DNA of 64,000 bases, taken from contig NZ_BLID01000002.1 of assembly GCF_009811315.1 (NCBI RefSeq), forward strand, positions 47,831 to 111,830, given 5' to 3'. Under the pieces are notes generated by a model that saw only the letters and a list, made by a program, of their open reading frames with translations, did not search any database and was not told where the DNA came from. Shown in pieces: positions 40,961 to 49,670 of this stretch. The stretch is from Vibrio atypicus (GTDB lineage: Bacteria > Pseudomonadota > Gammaproteobacteria > Enterobacterales > Vibrionaceae). Position numbers and translations under genes: made by a program. Numbering within the stretch: the first letter of the stretch is position 1; every line of letters begins with the position of its first letter.

Positions 40961-41036
40961 TGGCTCCTCCTGCTGGGCTCGAACCAGCGACCTGCGGATT
41001 AACAGTCCGTCGCTCTACCAACTGAGCTAAGGAGGA
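40961..41036 (-). tRNA. tRNA-Asn (anticodon GUU)
   Basis: The reverse complement gives acceptor TCCTCCT/AGGAGGA, D arm AGCTCAGTTGGTAGAGC, anticodon loop CTGTTAA (GUU), T arm GGTTCGAGCCC and encoded CCA. It is a single gene with its own promoter and terminator. Confidence 0.96.
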
Positions 41037-41054
41037 ATCGATTAATCGGGCCGA

Positions 41055-41083
41055 ATATTAGCGATCGCATCTACTAGTGTCAA
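41055..41083 (-). promoter_or_regulatory. sigma-70 promoter of tRNA-Asn
   Basis: Minus strand: TTGACA, 17-base spacer, TAATAT, then a G/C-rich discriminator before the tRNA. A near-perfect consensus promoter. Confidence 0.85.
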
Positions 41084-41170
41084 TACCTCATAACCCCAAA
41101 AAAGCGATTTTTTAGTGAATTAAATTTCTTTACTTCCTTGCAGGCCACGTCGGCTAAAGGCTAGCTTTAC

Positions 41171-41193
41171 TTATCCACCAAAATTGTGGATAA
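41171..41193. promoter_or_regulatory. Inverted pair of DnaA boxes upstream of uvrB
   Basis: TTATCCACC (41171-41179) and, inverted, TGTGGATAA (41185-41193, a perfect TTATCCACA on the other strand) flank a five-base spacer. A DnaA-box in the uvrB regulatory region is known in E. coli. The element is also a potential stem. Confidence 0.6.
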
Positions 41194-41247
41194 CTGTGTT
41201 AATTAAACTTGAGCAATTGTTATACAGGGAAAAACAAAGAGAATAGA

Positions 41248-41382
41248 GTGAAAAATAATCAATCAAGATCTTTGACTAAGCAACTGTATAATAAAGCATC
41301 ATTGATGGTTAAAGAGCAATTGGCTCAAAAAACGATCAAGCAGATCGGAAAACGATCAGGTAAAAATACAAGTAAAATGTGA
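41248..41382 (+). CDS. Possible small basic protein (44 residues)
   Basis: GTG-started open frame of 44 residues beginning MKNNQSRSLTKQ, Lys/Gln/Ser-rich, strongly basic, no membrane segment. AGAG lies five bases upstream. It sits between the DnaA boxes and the uvrB promoter. It could simply be a chance open frame in AT-rich DNA; no family recognised. Confidence 0.25.
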   Translation: MKNNQSRSLTKQLYNKASLMVKEQLAQKTIKQIGKRSGKNTSKM

Positions 41383-41525
41383 ATAAGCTGTGTGTGAAGG
41401 AGTTGCGATTTTGAGAGGAGATCTCTAGTAGGGCGAAAGATAGTAACAGGATTGAAATCGATGATCTAGCACTTGCTGTGCAAAATAATTAAAACAGGGT
41501 TATATTTTTTCCATAGCTATTGTTT

Positions 41526-41541
41526 CTGTATATTTATACAG
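41526..41541 (+). promoter_or_regulatory. LexA (SOS) box of uvrB
   Basis: CTGTATATTTATACAG is a perfect CTGT-N8-ACAG palindrome with an all-A/T core, 44 bases upstream of the uvrB ATG. It implies SOS induction of uvrB. Confidence 0.92.
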
Positions 41542-41585
41542 TCACAATGGACGGCTGCGGCGTTTCTTTAATAGTTGAGGTTTCC

Positions 41586-43616
41586 ATGAGTAAAGTTTTT
41601 GATTTGGTGTCGGATTATCAACCTTCAGGTGATCAGCCAACGGCGATTAACCAATTACTTGAAGGGTTGGACTCGGGGTTAGCTCACCAAACATTATTGG
41701 GTGTAACTGGCTCTGGTAAAACCTTTACATTGGCAAACGTGATTGCAACAGCGCAAAGACCGGCTATCTTATTGGCGCCAAATAAAACACTGGCGGCGCA
41801 GCTATACGGAGAGATGAAGTCCTTTTTCCCAAACAATGCGGTGGAGTATTTTGTCTCTTACTACGATTACTACCAGCCAGAAGCGTATGTACCAACAACC
41901 GACACCTTCATTGAGAAAGATGCATCGGTTAACTCCCATATTGAACAAATGCGCCTGTCGGCGACTAAGGCGTTGCTAGAGCGAAAAGACGCCATCATTG
42001 TCGCTTCGGTTTCTGCAATTTACGGCTTAGGTGATCCAGAAGCTTATCTACAAATGATGCTGCATATTCGCCGCGGCGATGTTATGGACCAGCGTGACAT
42101 CCTACGTCGATTGGCAGAACTTCAATATAGCCGCAATGATGTTGCTTTTGAGCGTGGTCAGTTTCGAGTTCGTGGGGAAGTGATTGATATCTTCCCTGCT
42201 GAATCTGATCAGGATGCCGTGCGCATCGAAATGTTCGACGATGAAATTGACTGTATTAGCATTTTCGACCCTCTAACTGGTGTGGTAAAGCAAAGAGATT
42301 TAGCGCGATTCACTATTTACCCTAAAACGCACTATGTAACGCCAAGAGAGCGTATTCTTGATGCAATCGAGAAGATAAAAGTTGAACTAGAAGATCGCAA
42401 AAAGTACTTACTTGAGAACAATAAATTGTTGGAAGAGCAGCGTATCTCCCAGCGTACTCAGTTTGATATCGAAATGATGAATGAACTTGGTTTTTGCTCA
42501 GGGATAGAAAACTACTCCCGTTATCTCAGTGGACGTAATGAAGGGGAGGCGCCCCCAACCTTGTTTGACTACTTACCTCATGATGGATTGTTAATTATCG
42601 ATGAGTCTCACGTCACAGTGCCGCAAATTGGCGCCATGTATAAAGGGGACCGCTCACGAAAAGAAACCTTAGTCGAGTTTGGTTTCCGTTTACCATCTGC
42701 GTTAGACAATCGACCAATGCGTTTTGAAGAGTTTGAATCTATCGCGCCGCAAACCATCTTCGTCTCAGCGACGCCAGGTAATTATGAGCTTGAGAAGTCC
42801 GATGGTGAGATTGCCGATCAAGTTGTGCGTCCAACTGGTTTGCTTGACCCTGAGTTGGAAGTGCGACCGGTTGCTACCCAAGTTGATGACTTGCTGTCTG
42901 AGATACATATCCGCGCAGCGAAAGATGAACGAGTGTTGGTGACAACCCTAACCAAACGTATGGCGGAAGATTTAACTGAATATTTAACTGAACATGATGT
43001 GCGCGTTCGTTACCTACACTCTGACATTGATACCGTTGAACGGGTCGAAATAATTCGAGACCTACGTTTAGGTGAGTTTGACGTCTTAGTGGGCATTAAC
43101 TTATTGCGAGAAGGTTTAGATATGCCAGAGGTCTCTCTGGTCGCCATTTTAGATGCTGATAAAGAAGGTTTCTTACGCTCGGAACGCTCTCTCATTCAGA
43201 CGATTGGCCGCGCGGCTCGAAACTTACAAGGTAAAGCCATTCTTTATGCGGACTCTATAACTAAGTCGATGAAAAAAGCGATGGATGAGACTAGTCGTCG
43301 CCGCGAAAAACAACAAGAATACAATCTAAAAATGGGGATAGAACCACAAGCGCTAAAACGTAATGTGAAAGATATTATGGAGCTGGGGGATATTACCAAG
43401 AGTAAGAAACAGCGTGCGAGTAAAACAGTACCTCTATCTAAAGTGGCAGAGCCTTCACAAAGCTATGATGTGATGACGCCTCAGCAATTGGAGAAAGAGA
43501 TCAGCAAGCTTGAAGCACAGATGTATCAACACGCCCAAGATTTAGAATTTGAATTGGCTGCGCAGAAGCGAGATCAAATTGATTCCTTGCGCCAGCAGTT
43601 CATAACTAATAGTTAA
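41586..43616 (+). CDS. uvrB: Excinuclease ABC subunit B
   Basis: Damage-verifying helicase-like subunit of nucleotide excision repair. The ATG at 41586 ([18 protein letters not shown]) gives 676 residues, E. coli 673; the frame extending to 41520 would run through the LexA box. Walker [10 protein letters not shown], beta-hairpin [16 protein letters not shown] box in IDESHVT, helicase motif [11 protein letters not shown] and the C-terminal UVR domain ([20 protein letters not shown]) are all present. Confidence 0.97.
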   Translation: MSKVFDLVSDYQPSGDQPTAINQLLEGLDSGLAHQTLLGVTGSGKTFTLANVIATAQRPAILLAPNKTLAAQLYGEMKSFFPNNAVEYFVSYYDYYQPEAYVPTTDTFIEKDASVNSHIEQMRLSATKALLERKDAIIVASVSAIYGLGDPEAYLQMMLHIRRGDVMDQRDILRRLAELQYSRNDVAFERGQFRVRGEVIDIFPAESDQDAVRIEMFDDEIDCISIFDPLTGVVKQRDLARFTIYPKTHYVTPRERILDAIEKIKVELEDRKKYLLENNKLLEEQRISQRTQFDIEMMNELGFCSGIENYSRYLSGRNEGEAPPTLFDYLPHDGLLIIDESHVTVPQIGAMYKGDRSRKETLVEFGFRLPSALDNRPMRFEEFESIAPQTIFVSATPGNYELEKSDGEIADQVVRPTGLLDPELEVRPVATQVDDLLSEIHIRAAKDERVLVTTLTKRMAEDLTEYLTEHDVRVRYLHSDIDTVERVEIIRDLRLGEFDVLVGINLLREGLDMPEVSLVAILDADKEGFLRSERSLIQTIGRAARNLQGKAILYADSITKSMKKAMDETSRRREKQQEYNLKMGIEPQALKRNVKDIMELGDITKSKKQRASKTVPLSKVAEPSQSYDVMTPQQLEKEISKLEAQMYQHAQDLEFELAAQKRDQIDSLRQQFITNS

Positions 43617-43643
43617 AGCTTGCAAACGAACCAAAGTCGTAGG

Positions 43644-43740
43644 CAAAAAAATAGCCAATAGAGATCTGCTCTATTGGCTGTAATTTGTGAATACTAAGTT
43701 CACTAACAACGTCAGTTGGCTAGGTGACCCCTGAGGGTCA
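43644..43740 (-). ncRNA. qrr1: Qrr1 quorum-regulatory small RNA
   Basis: Minus strand begins TGACCCTCAGGGGTCA (a short first stem-loop), then the invariant core CTAGCCAACTGACGTTGTTA, and ends in the terminator hairpin AGCCAATAGA/TCTATTGGCT with a U run. About 97 nt. The short first stem-loop is the Qrr1 type. It is divergent from luxO, as in all studied vibrios, and Hfq-dependent in relatives. Its 3' end faces the uvrB stop 28 bases away, so the terminator may also stop uvrB. Confidence 0.93.
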
Positions 43741-43750
43741 TAATATTTTT

Positions 43751-43766
43751 AGCAGATACCGTGCCA
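43751..43766 (-). promoter_or_regulatory. sigma-54 promoter of qrr1
   Basis: Minus strand TGGCACGGTATCTGCT has the -24 GG and -12 GC elements with proper 10-base spacing (consensus TGGCAC-N5-TTGC). It places the start at the first base of Qrr1 (43740). Confidence 0.85.
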
Positions 43767-43826
43767 AAATTTTGTGTCAGATTTGACCGAAAAAGGGGAT
43801 AATTTGATAAAAAATGCACTTCCAGT

Positions 43827-43874
43827 TTGCAAAATGCAAAGCGCAATGCAATCATTTATACAAATTGCAATGCA
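43827..43874. promoter_or_regulatory. LuxO-binding region between qrr1 and luxO
   Basis: TTGCAAAATGCAA (43827-43839) is a perfect TTGCA-N3-TGCAA LuxO site. Degenerate versions follow: CGCAATGCAA around 43843-43851 and TTGCAATGCA at 43865-43874. They lie about 85-130 bases upstream of the Qrr1 start, as enhancer sites, and overlap the luxO 5' region, in line with LuxO autorepression. Confidence 0.8.
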
Positions 43875-43889
43875 TTAACTGGCTAGGAT

Positions 43890-45284
43890 ATGCAAGACAA
43901 CACACAAAATCCCAAAGCAAAGTATTTGCTTATGGTGGAGGATACTGCTTCCGTTGCAGCCCTTTACCGCTCCTATCTTACTCCTTTGTGTATCGATATT
44001 AATATTGTTGGTACCGGCCGAGATGCGATCGAAAGCCTTAACTTTCGTACGCCAGACCTTATCTTACTCGATTTACGCCTCCCAGATATGACGGGTATGG
44101 ATGTTCTTTATGCCGTGAAGAAAAAAAATCCGGATGTACCGGTCGTCTTCATGACAGCACATGGATCTATCGATACTGCCGTTGAAGCGATGCGTCATGG
44201 TGCTCAAGATTTCTTGATTAAACCGTGTGAAGCTGACCGGCTGCGTGTCACGGTGAACAATGCTCTGCGCAAAGCAAATAAGTTAAAAAACGAAGCTGAC
44301 TATCCAGGCAATCAGGGTTATCAAGGCTTTATCGGCAGTAGCCAAACCATGCAAGCGGTATATAGAACCATAGATTCAGCCGCATCCAGCAAGGCCAGTA
44401 TTTTTATTACTGGTGAAAGTGGTACAGGTAAAGAAGTGTGTGCTGAAGCGATTCATGCCACCAGTAAACGTGGTGATAAGCCGTTCATTGCTATTAACTG
44501 TGCGGCTATTCCAAAAGATTTGATCGAAAGTGAACTGTTTGGTCATGTAAAAGGGGCGTTTACCGGTGCTGCGACAGACAGACAAGGGGCGGCTGAACTT
44601 GCAGATGGTGGTACGTTGTTTCTCGACGAACTGTGCGAGATGGACCTAGATTTGCAAACCAAGTTATTGCGTTTTATTCAAACCGGTACTTTTCAGAAAG
44701 TAGGCTCGTCTAAAATGAAAAGTGTGGATGTACGTTTTGTCTGTGCGACAAACCGTGATCCTTGGAAAGAAGTTGAGGAAGGGCGCTTCCGAGAAGATTT
44801 ATACTATCGTTTATATGTTATACCGCTTCACTTGCCACCACTGCGTGAGCGTGGGGATGACATTATTGAGATAGCCTATTCATTGCTTGGCTTTATGTCT
44901 AAAGAAGAGGGAAAAGACTTTATTCGCCTTTCACCACAAGTGGTGGATCGTTTTGCAAGCTATGAGTGGCCTGGAAACGTACGTCAGTTACAGAATGTGT
45001 TGCGAAACGTCGTGGTACTAAATAACGGCAAAGAGATTGACTTGCCAATGCTACCGCCGCCATTGAATAAGCCAACTGAAAATCATATTCGGATTGAACT
45101 ACCGGAGAACGATGAGCCATCTGTTCAAGATATCTTCCCATTATGGGTGACAGAAAAGAGAGCGATTGAGCTGGCAATCAAAGCGTGTGATGGCAATATT
45201 CCCAAGGCTGCAGGTTATTTGGATGTAAGTCCATCAACGATTTATAGAAAGCTACAAGCTTGGAATGTGAAGGAAACTCAGTAA
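43890..45284 (+). CDS. luxO: Quorum-sensing sigma-54 response regulator LuxO
   Basis: NtrC-family regulator; at low cell density LuxO~P activates qrr sRNAs. 464 residues: receiver with phospho-acceptor Asp61 in [13 protein letters not shown]+ domain with Walker A GESGTGKE and sigma-54 contact loop GAFTGA, Walker B-like [10 protein letters not shown]-terminal Fis-type HTH. Upstream are the LuxO sites and qrr1; downstream luxU is five bases away. Its mRNA leader is also a known Qrr target in relatives. Confidence 0.97.
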   Translation: MQDNTQNPKAKYLLMVEDTASVAALYRSYLTPLCIDINIVGTGRDAIESLNFRTPDLILLDLRLPDMTGMDVLYAVKKKNPDVPVVFMTAHGSIDTAVEAMRHGAQDFLIKPCEADRLRVTVNNALRKANKLKNEADYPGNQGYQGFIGSSQTMQAVYRTIDSAASSKASIFITGESGTGKEVCAEAIHATSKRGDKPFIAINCAAIPKDLIESELFGHVKGAFTGAATDRQGAAELADGGTLFLDELCEMDLDLQTKLLRFIQTGTFQKVGSSKMKSVDVRFVCATNRDPWKEVEEGRFREDLYYRLYVIPLHLPPLRERGDDIIEIAYSLLGFMSKEEGKDFIRLSPQVVDRFASYEWPGNVRQLQNVLRNVVVLNNGKEIDLPMLPPPLNKPTENHIRIELPENDEPSVQDIFPLWVTEKRAIELAIKACDGNIPKAAGYLDVSPSTIYRKLQAWNVKETQ

Positions 45285-45289
45285 CTATC

Positions 45290-45631
45290 ATGGATGTATT
45301 AAATCAAGACAAAATAGATCGACTGGCTAGTGAAATTGGCGCAGATAATGTACCGATTTTGCTGGATATCTTTCTTGGAGAGCTCGCTCAATACATGTCG
45401 AAACTGACATCAGATCCGGATCTCGATGTGACCTCTTACTTGAAAGAGATCAGTCATGCTTTGAAAAGCAGTGCGGCGAGTTTTGGTGCTGAATCGTTGT
45501 GCGCTTATGCGATTGAAATTGATTCTATGGCTAAGGCTGGGCAAGCTTTTGATTTAGAGTCAACTAAACAGAATATGGTCGCGCTGCTCAAAGAGACGGA
45601 GCAGCGCTATCAGGAATTAGTCGCTCAGTAG
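45290..45631 (+). CDS. luxU: Phosphorelay protein LuxU
   Basis: Hpt protein that passes phosphate from LuxN/LuxPQ/CqsS-type hybrid kinases to LuxO. 113 residues starting at 45290; the frame extending to 45260 overlaps luxO. The phospho-His is residue 56 in ISHALKSSAASFG. The 3' end overlaps the convergent yvcK coding region by 15 bases. Confidence 0.96.
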   Translation: MDVLNQDKIDRLASEIGADNVPILLDIFLGELAQYMSKLTSDPDLDVTSYLKEISHALKSSAASFGAESLCAYAIEIDSMAKAGQAFDLESTKQNMVALLKETEQRYQELVAQ

Positions 45632-46504
45632 TAATTGAATCGCGTCATGCAGTTTTTCTCGGTCATGACGCCAATCTCTGTTTGGTGAGGCAAGTGGCAC
45701 AGTAACGCAGTTCCATTGAGCTAAATCTGAGTGCGGCTCTTCACCAAGTACAATATCTATTTGACGACCTTGGCAGGCACGTTCACACCATTCCAACTTC
45801 TCTTGCAGGCTCATTTTCCCAGCCGGGCCAAATTCAGGTGAGAGGTTTTCTACAAAAATGAGCTTCGCTTTTTTATTGTTAGCGATGGCTCTACCTACTT
45901 CTGGCAGTAGTAGCGGCGGCATAATACTGGTCAAAAAGCTGCCAGGCCCTAGGATTATTGCATCAGCTTCGTCTAAAGCTAATACACCTTCTTTCGTCGC
46001 TGGGACTTCTGGTTCTATATCTAAGCGAACCAGTTTTTCCGGCATTTCATCAACGTTTGTTTCGCCGGTCACCCAACGGCCATCGGGTGCTAACGCTTTT
46101 AGATCGGCAGGGTGCTCAGTCATTGGAATGATATTGACGTCGACCTTGAGCATGTTTCTGATCAGGTTTGTGGCATCTAAAGGACGGACAGAGAGGTTGT
46201 CTAGCGCGGTGAGCATTAGGTTGCCAAGATTGTGGCCATCCAGCTCACCAGAGCCTTTGAAGCGGTATTCAAACATCATTGAGCTAATGGAAGGGTCGGT
46301 AATCAACTGATTGATACAGTTGCGTGTGTCGCCCCATGCAATTCCGCCTTGGCAGTGACGAATTCGGCCAGTAGAACCACCATTATCCGTCGTTGCCACT
46401 ATGCCTGTTGCATTTTTGCCGAAATCTTTTAGGGCAGCAAGCATACGGCCCAGGCCATGGCCACCGCCAACGGCAACCACTTTTTTAGAAGAGTACAAAG
46501 TCAT
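45617..46504 (-). CDS. YvcK/GlmR-family UDP-sugar-binding protein
   Basis: Relative of B. subtilis YvcK/GlmR and E. coli YbhK, which help balance cell-envelope precursor supply; the exact role in vibrios is not known. 295 residues of the CofD-like Rossmann fold: VVAVGGGHGLGRMLAAL and TTDNGGSTGRIR near the N terminus, LGPGSFLTSIMPPLL and NLSPEFGPAG later. Convergent with luxU, overlapping stops; no terminator lies between them. Confidence 0.85.
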   Translation of the reverse strand: MTLYSSKKVVAVGGGHGLGRMLAALKDFGKNATGIVATTDNGGSTGRIRHCQGGIAWGDTRNCINQLITDPSISSMMFEYRFKGSGELDGHNLGNLMLTALDNLSVRPLDATNLIRNMLKVDVNIIPMTEHPADLKALAPDGRWVTGETNVDEMPEKLVRLDIEPEVPATKEGVLALDEADAIILGPGSFLTSIMPPLLLPEVGRAIANNKKAKLIFVENLSPEFGPAGKMSLQEKLEWCERACQGRQIDIVLGEEPHSDLAQWNCVTVPLASPNRDWRHDREKLHDAIQLLLSD

Positions 46505-46694
46505 CTGTGTTTTCTTATTTTTTTATAACCAACTACAATTTAGAATATTGCATTAATAGGAGATACTCAATACGGGGTATTTTGGGCTCTTGGTAGGTTT
46601 TTTTGACCTCGAGGGTAGAAACACTCACAATTATTAAGTATTTTACTCAGCAGCTACTGATAAGAACAAGATGATTTCTTATTAGTTGCCATAA
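46505..46694 (+). other. Non-coding stretch upstream of the moa riboswitch
   Basis: AT-rich region between the yvcK start and the moaA leader. It holds the divergent promoters; no gene and no clear operator were recognised. Confidence 0.4.
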
Positions 46695-46803
46695 CTCCGA
46701 GCTCTCCAAGCTAAGTTTCCTACGGTAAATAAGCGAGCAGAGCCAGTGACAAGTTGTCACCAGGGCATGATTGGAAATGACCATGCCTCCCGTGTTTGGA
46801 AAG
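46695..46803 (+). ncRNA. Probable molybdenum-cofactor (Moco) riboswitch
   Basis: Leader directly before moaA. It has GAGCCA then a GTGAC/GTCAC hairpin (46746-46760), a GGGCATG/CATGCC stem with GGAAA in the loop (46763-46788), then CCTCCCGTG and GGAAAGGTG next to the moaA GTG. The arrangement and GCCTCCCGTG-type core resemble the Moco RNA motif known upstream of E. coli moaA. The ends are approximate. The motif would cover the ribosome-binding site. Confidence 0.65.
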
Positions 46804-46810
46804 GTGTTCC

Positions 46811-47800
46811 GTGGCGCAACAATTCGAAGATAAATTTCATCGCAAGTTTTATTACTTGCGTCTTTCTGTTACCGACGTTTGTAACTTTAAGTGTACATAT
46901 TGCTTACCTGATGGCTATCAGCCTTCGGGTCAGAAAAACTCGTCCTTTTTATCCCTACCTGAAATAAAGCGTGTCGTCCGTGCTTTCGCTGATTGTGGTA
47001 CGTCAAAAGTACGTATTACAGGTGGTGAGCCAAGCCTACGCAAAGACTTTACTGATATTATTCATACCGTTGCTGAAACTTCTGGCATCAGCAAAGTTGC
47101 GACCACGACCAACGGCTACCGTATGGAGAAGCAGGTCGAAGAATGGAAACAAGCGGGATTAACCAATATCAACGTTAGCGTAGATAGCTTAGATCCTCGT
47201 ATGTTCCATCAAATCACCGGTGAAAACAAATTCACTCAGGTTATGGCGGGCATTGATCGCGCGTTTGAAGTGGGTTACGACCAAGTTAAGGTTAATGTTG
47301 TGTTGATGAAAGATCTCAACGCACATGAACTGCCAGCCTTTCTTAACTGGATTAAAGATCGACCAATTCAATTACGATTTATTGAATTGATGCAAACTGG
47401 TGAGATGGACGAGCTATTTAACAAACATCATGTGTCTGGCGTTGCTATTCGTAATCAATTGATTGCCAATGGATGGTTGTTAAAAGTTCGCGCATGTAAT
47501 GACGGCCCTGCTCAAGTCTTTGTTCACCCAGATTATCAGGGTGAGATCGGATTGATCATGCCTTATGAAAAAGATTTTTGTGAAAGTTGCAATCGCCTGC
47601 GTGTCTCAGCGACAGGTAAGTTACATCTTTGCTTGTTTGGCGATCATGGCGTTGAATTACGCGATCTTTTACAGCAAGACTCGCAAGAGGATGCATTAAT
47701 TCAGCGCATTCAAGAGCAGTTGCAAACTAAATCAGTCAGTCATTTCCTCCACGATGGAAACTCCGGTATGACTCCGCACTTGGCGTCTATCGGCGGCTAG
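46811..47800 (+). CDS. moaA: GTP 3',8-cyclase (molybdenum cofactor synthesis A)
   Basis: Radical-SAM enzyme for the first step of molybdopterin synthesis. Starting at GTG 46811 (AQQFEDKF follows) the length is 329, equal to E. coli. CNFKCTYC binds the SAM cluster; C-terminal Cys in [19 protein letters not shown] bind the second 4Fe-4S, and the conserved C-terminal GG is present. First gene of moaABCDE. A hairpin CTGAGCA/TGCTCAG lies 30-50 bases after it. Confidence 0.96.
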   Translation: MAQQFEDKFHRKFYYLRLSVTDVCNFKCTYCLPDGYQPSGQKNSSFLSLPEIKRVVRAFADCGTSKVRITGGEPSLRKDFTDIIHTVAETSGISKVATTTNGYRMEKQVEEWKQAGLTNINVSVDSLDPRMFHQITGENKFTQVMAGIDRAFEVGYDQVKVNVVLMKDLNAHELPAFLNWIKDRPIQLRFIELMQTGEMDELFNKHHVSGVAIRNQLIANGWLLKVRACNDGPAQVFVHPDYQGEIGLIMPYEKDFCESCNRLRVSATGKLHLCLFGDHGVELRDLLQQDSQEDALIQRIQEQLQTKSVSHFLHDGNSGMTPHLASIGG

Positions 47801-47885
47801 TTACTGACAAACACATCATTTAATTTTTGGCTGAGCAGTACGTTGCTCAGTGAATCAAAACAATTCGAGATAGGTAGGTGAACAA

Positions 47886-48398
47886 ATGGGTCACGCAGAA
47901 AGCAAATTCCAGCCAGCTAACATTGCAGTCTTAACAGTTTCTGACACGCGTACAGAAGAAAATGATACGTCAGGTGGCTACTTGGTTGAAAATGCCAAAG
48001 AAGCCGGTCACAACGTTGTAGACAAGCAGATCGTGATTGATGACATGTACAAGATTCGTGCGATTGTTTCTCAGTGGATCGCGGACGAAAATGTTCAAGC
48101 GATTATGATCACTGGTGGTACAGGCTTTACCTCTCGTGACAGCACTCCAGAAGCGCTTAAACCATTATTTGATAAGGAAGTGGAAGGCTTTGGTGAGTTA
48201 TTCCGTCAAGTGTCTTACGAAGAGATTGGCACTTCAACAATACAATCACGAGCGATTGCGGGCTTTGCTAATCACACAGTTATATTTGCAATGCCTGGTT
48301 CAACAGGTGCGTGTCGCACAGGTTGGACGAAGATCATCAAGCAGCAGCTAGATGCGAGTCATCGTCCATGTAACTTTATGCCTCATCTATCGGTATAA
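47886..48398 (+). CDS. moaB: Molybdenum cofactor biosynthesis protein MoaB
   Basis: 170 residues of the MogA/MoaB molybdopterin-binding fold: [15 protein letters not shown] near the start and [16 protein letters not shown]. Proposed to adenylylate molybdopterin. Good Shine-Dalgarno (TAGGTAGGTG). Confidence 0.95.
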   Translation: MGHAESKFQPANIAVLTVSDTRTEENDTSGGYLVENAKEAGHNVVDKQIVIDDMYKIRAIVSQWIADENVQAIMITGGTGFTSRDSTPEALKPLFDKEVEGFGELFRQVSYEEIGTSTIQSRAIAGFANHTVIFAMPGSTGACRTGWTKIIKQQLDASHRPCNFMPHLSV

Positions 48399-48409
48399 GT
48401 GGGGAACTG

Positions 48410-48889
48410 ATGAGCCAATTTACTCATATCAATGCTTCTGGTGAAGCAAACATGGTTGATGTTTCTGCTAAAACTGAAACGGTACGTGAAGCTCGTGCAG
48501 AAGCTTTTGTTCATATGGCACCGGAAACATTACAGTTGATCGTATCCGGTTCTCACCATAAAGGTGACGTGTTTGCAACGGCGCGTATTGCTGGTATTCA
48601 AGCCGCTAAGAAAACTTGGGATTTGATCCCGCTTTGTCACCCTTTGCTGCTTTCAAAAGTGGAAGTGCAGTTGGAAGCGATCGAAGCAGAAAACATGGTA
48701 CGTATCGAGTCAGTTTGTAAGCTTGCAGGCAAAACGGGCGTTGAGATGGAAGCGCTAACGGCGGCTTCTGTGGCCGCATTGACGATTTACGATATGTGTA
48801 AAGCTGTGCAGAAAGACATGGTGATTGGCCAAGTGCGTCTGCTGGAAAAAACAGGCGGTAAATCTGGACACTTTAAGGTGGAAGCATGA
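48410..48889 (+). CDS. moaC: Cyclic pyranopterin monophosphate synthase
   Basis: Converts the MoaA product to cyclic pyranopterin monophosphate. 159 residues; [15 protein letters not shown] and [11 protein letters not shown] carry the active-site residues. Stop overlaps the moaD start by four bases (ATGA). Confidence 0.96.
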   Translation: MSQFTHINASGEANMVDVSAKTETVREARAEAFVHMAPETLQLIVSGSHHKGDVFATARIAGIQAAKKTWDLIPLCHPLLLSKVEVQLEAIEAENMVRIESVCKLAGKTGVEMEALTAASVAALTIYDMCKAVQKDMVIGQVRLLEKTGGKSGHFKVEA

Positions 48890-49131
48890 TTAAAGTACTT
48901 TTCTTTGCTCAAACCCGCGAGCTAGTGGGTATGGATGAGATGGAAGTTTCCGCGGAATTTTCTACGGTTGAAGCTTTGCGTGCACATTTAGCTCAGCAAG
49001 AAGGTAAATGGGATTTGGCGTTGGAGCCAGGTAAGTTGCTTGCTGCCATTAATCAGTCGATTGTTCCGTTGGATCATGCTCTGAATGATGGCGATGAAGT
49101 TGCATTCTTCCCACCAGTTACCGGAGGGTAA
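48886..49131 (+). CDS. moaD: Molybdopterin synthase sulfur carrier subunit
   Basis: Ubiquitin-like 81-residue sulfur carrier ending in the required Gly-Gly (PPVTGG). Its C-terminal thiocarboxylate donates sulfur within the MoaD-MoaE complex. Overlaps moaC; moaE follows after two bases. Confidence 0.96.
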   Translation: MIKVLFFAQTRELVGMDEMEVSAEFSTVEALRAHLAQQEGKWDLALEPGKLLAAINQSIVPLDHALNDGDEVAFFPPVTGG

Positions 49132-49133
49132 TT

Positions 49134-49589
49134 ATGGATTCACGAGTTTCTGTTCAAGTTGAAGACTTTTCGGTTGGTGCTGAATATGAAGCACTAGCTG
49201 AAGGCACTGCCGCCGGTGCTGTCGTAACCTTTGTTGGTAAAGTGCGTGATATGAATCTTGGCGACAATGTGACTGGATTGTCCCTAGAGCATTACCCAGG
49301 CATGACTGAAAAAGCACTAGCAGAAATCTGTGACCAAGCTGAACAACGTTGGCCACTGCTTAACGTGCGCGTTATCCACCGAGTCGGTGATCTCGACATT
49401 GGTGATCAAATCGTCTTTGTTGGTGTGTCTAGCGCCCATCGCGGTGCGGCGTTTGAAGCGTGCGAGTTTGTTATGGATTACTTAAAAACTAAAGCGCCGT
49501 TTTGGAAAAAAGAGCGAACCACAGAGGCGACACGTTGGGTTGAGTCACGTGACTCAGATGCCAAAGCTGCTGAGCGCTGGAAAAGCTAA
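49134..49589 (+). CDS. moaE: Molybdopterin synthase catalytic subunit
   Basis: 151 residues, E. coli 150. Catalytic Lys residues are in KTKAPFWKKE, and LEHYPGMTEKAL and RVGDLDIGD are family segments. Last gene of moaABCDE. Confidence 0.96.
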   Translation: MDSRVSVQVEDFSVGAEYEALAEGTAAGAVVTFVGKVRDMNLGDNVTGLSLEHYPGMTEKALAEICDQAEQRWPLLNVRVIHRVGDLDIGDQIVFVGVSSAHRGAAFEACEFVMDYLKTKAPFWKKERTTEATRWVESRDSDAKAAERWKS

Positions 49590-49616
49590 TTACGTCACTA
49601 AAATCTGTATTGTTAA

Positions 49617-49648
49617 AAAACGCCTCTCAAAATATTGAGAGGCGTTTT
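49617..49648. terminator. Terminator between moaE and the diguanylate cyclase gene
   Basis: Perfect hairpin AAAACGCCTCTCAA / TTGAGAGGCGTTTT between convergent genes. Confidence 0.9.
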
Positions 49649-49670
49649 GGTATTTGGGTTTCGATACCAA

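Noticed and set aside
37440-41036. Genomic island integrated at tRNA-Asn
   Set aside because: No integrase and no duplicated tRNA 3' end (att repeat) were found near the far side, so only accessory character, not an integrated element, is supported.
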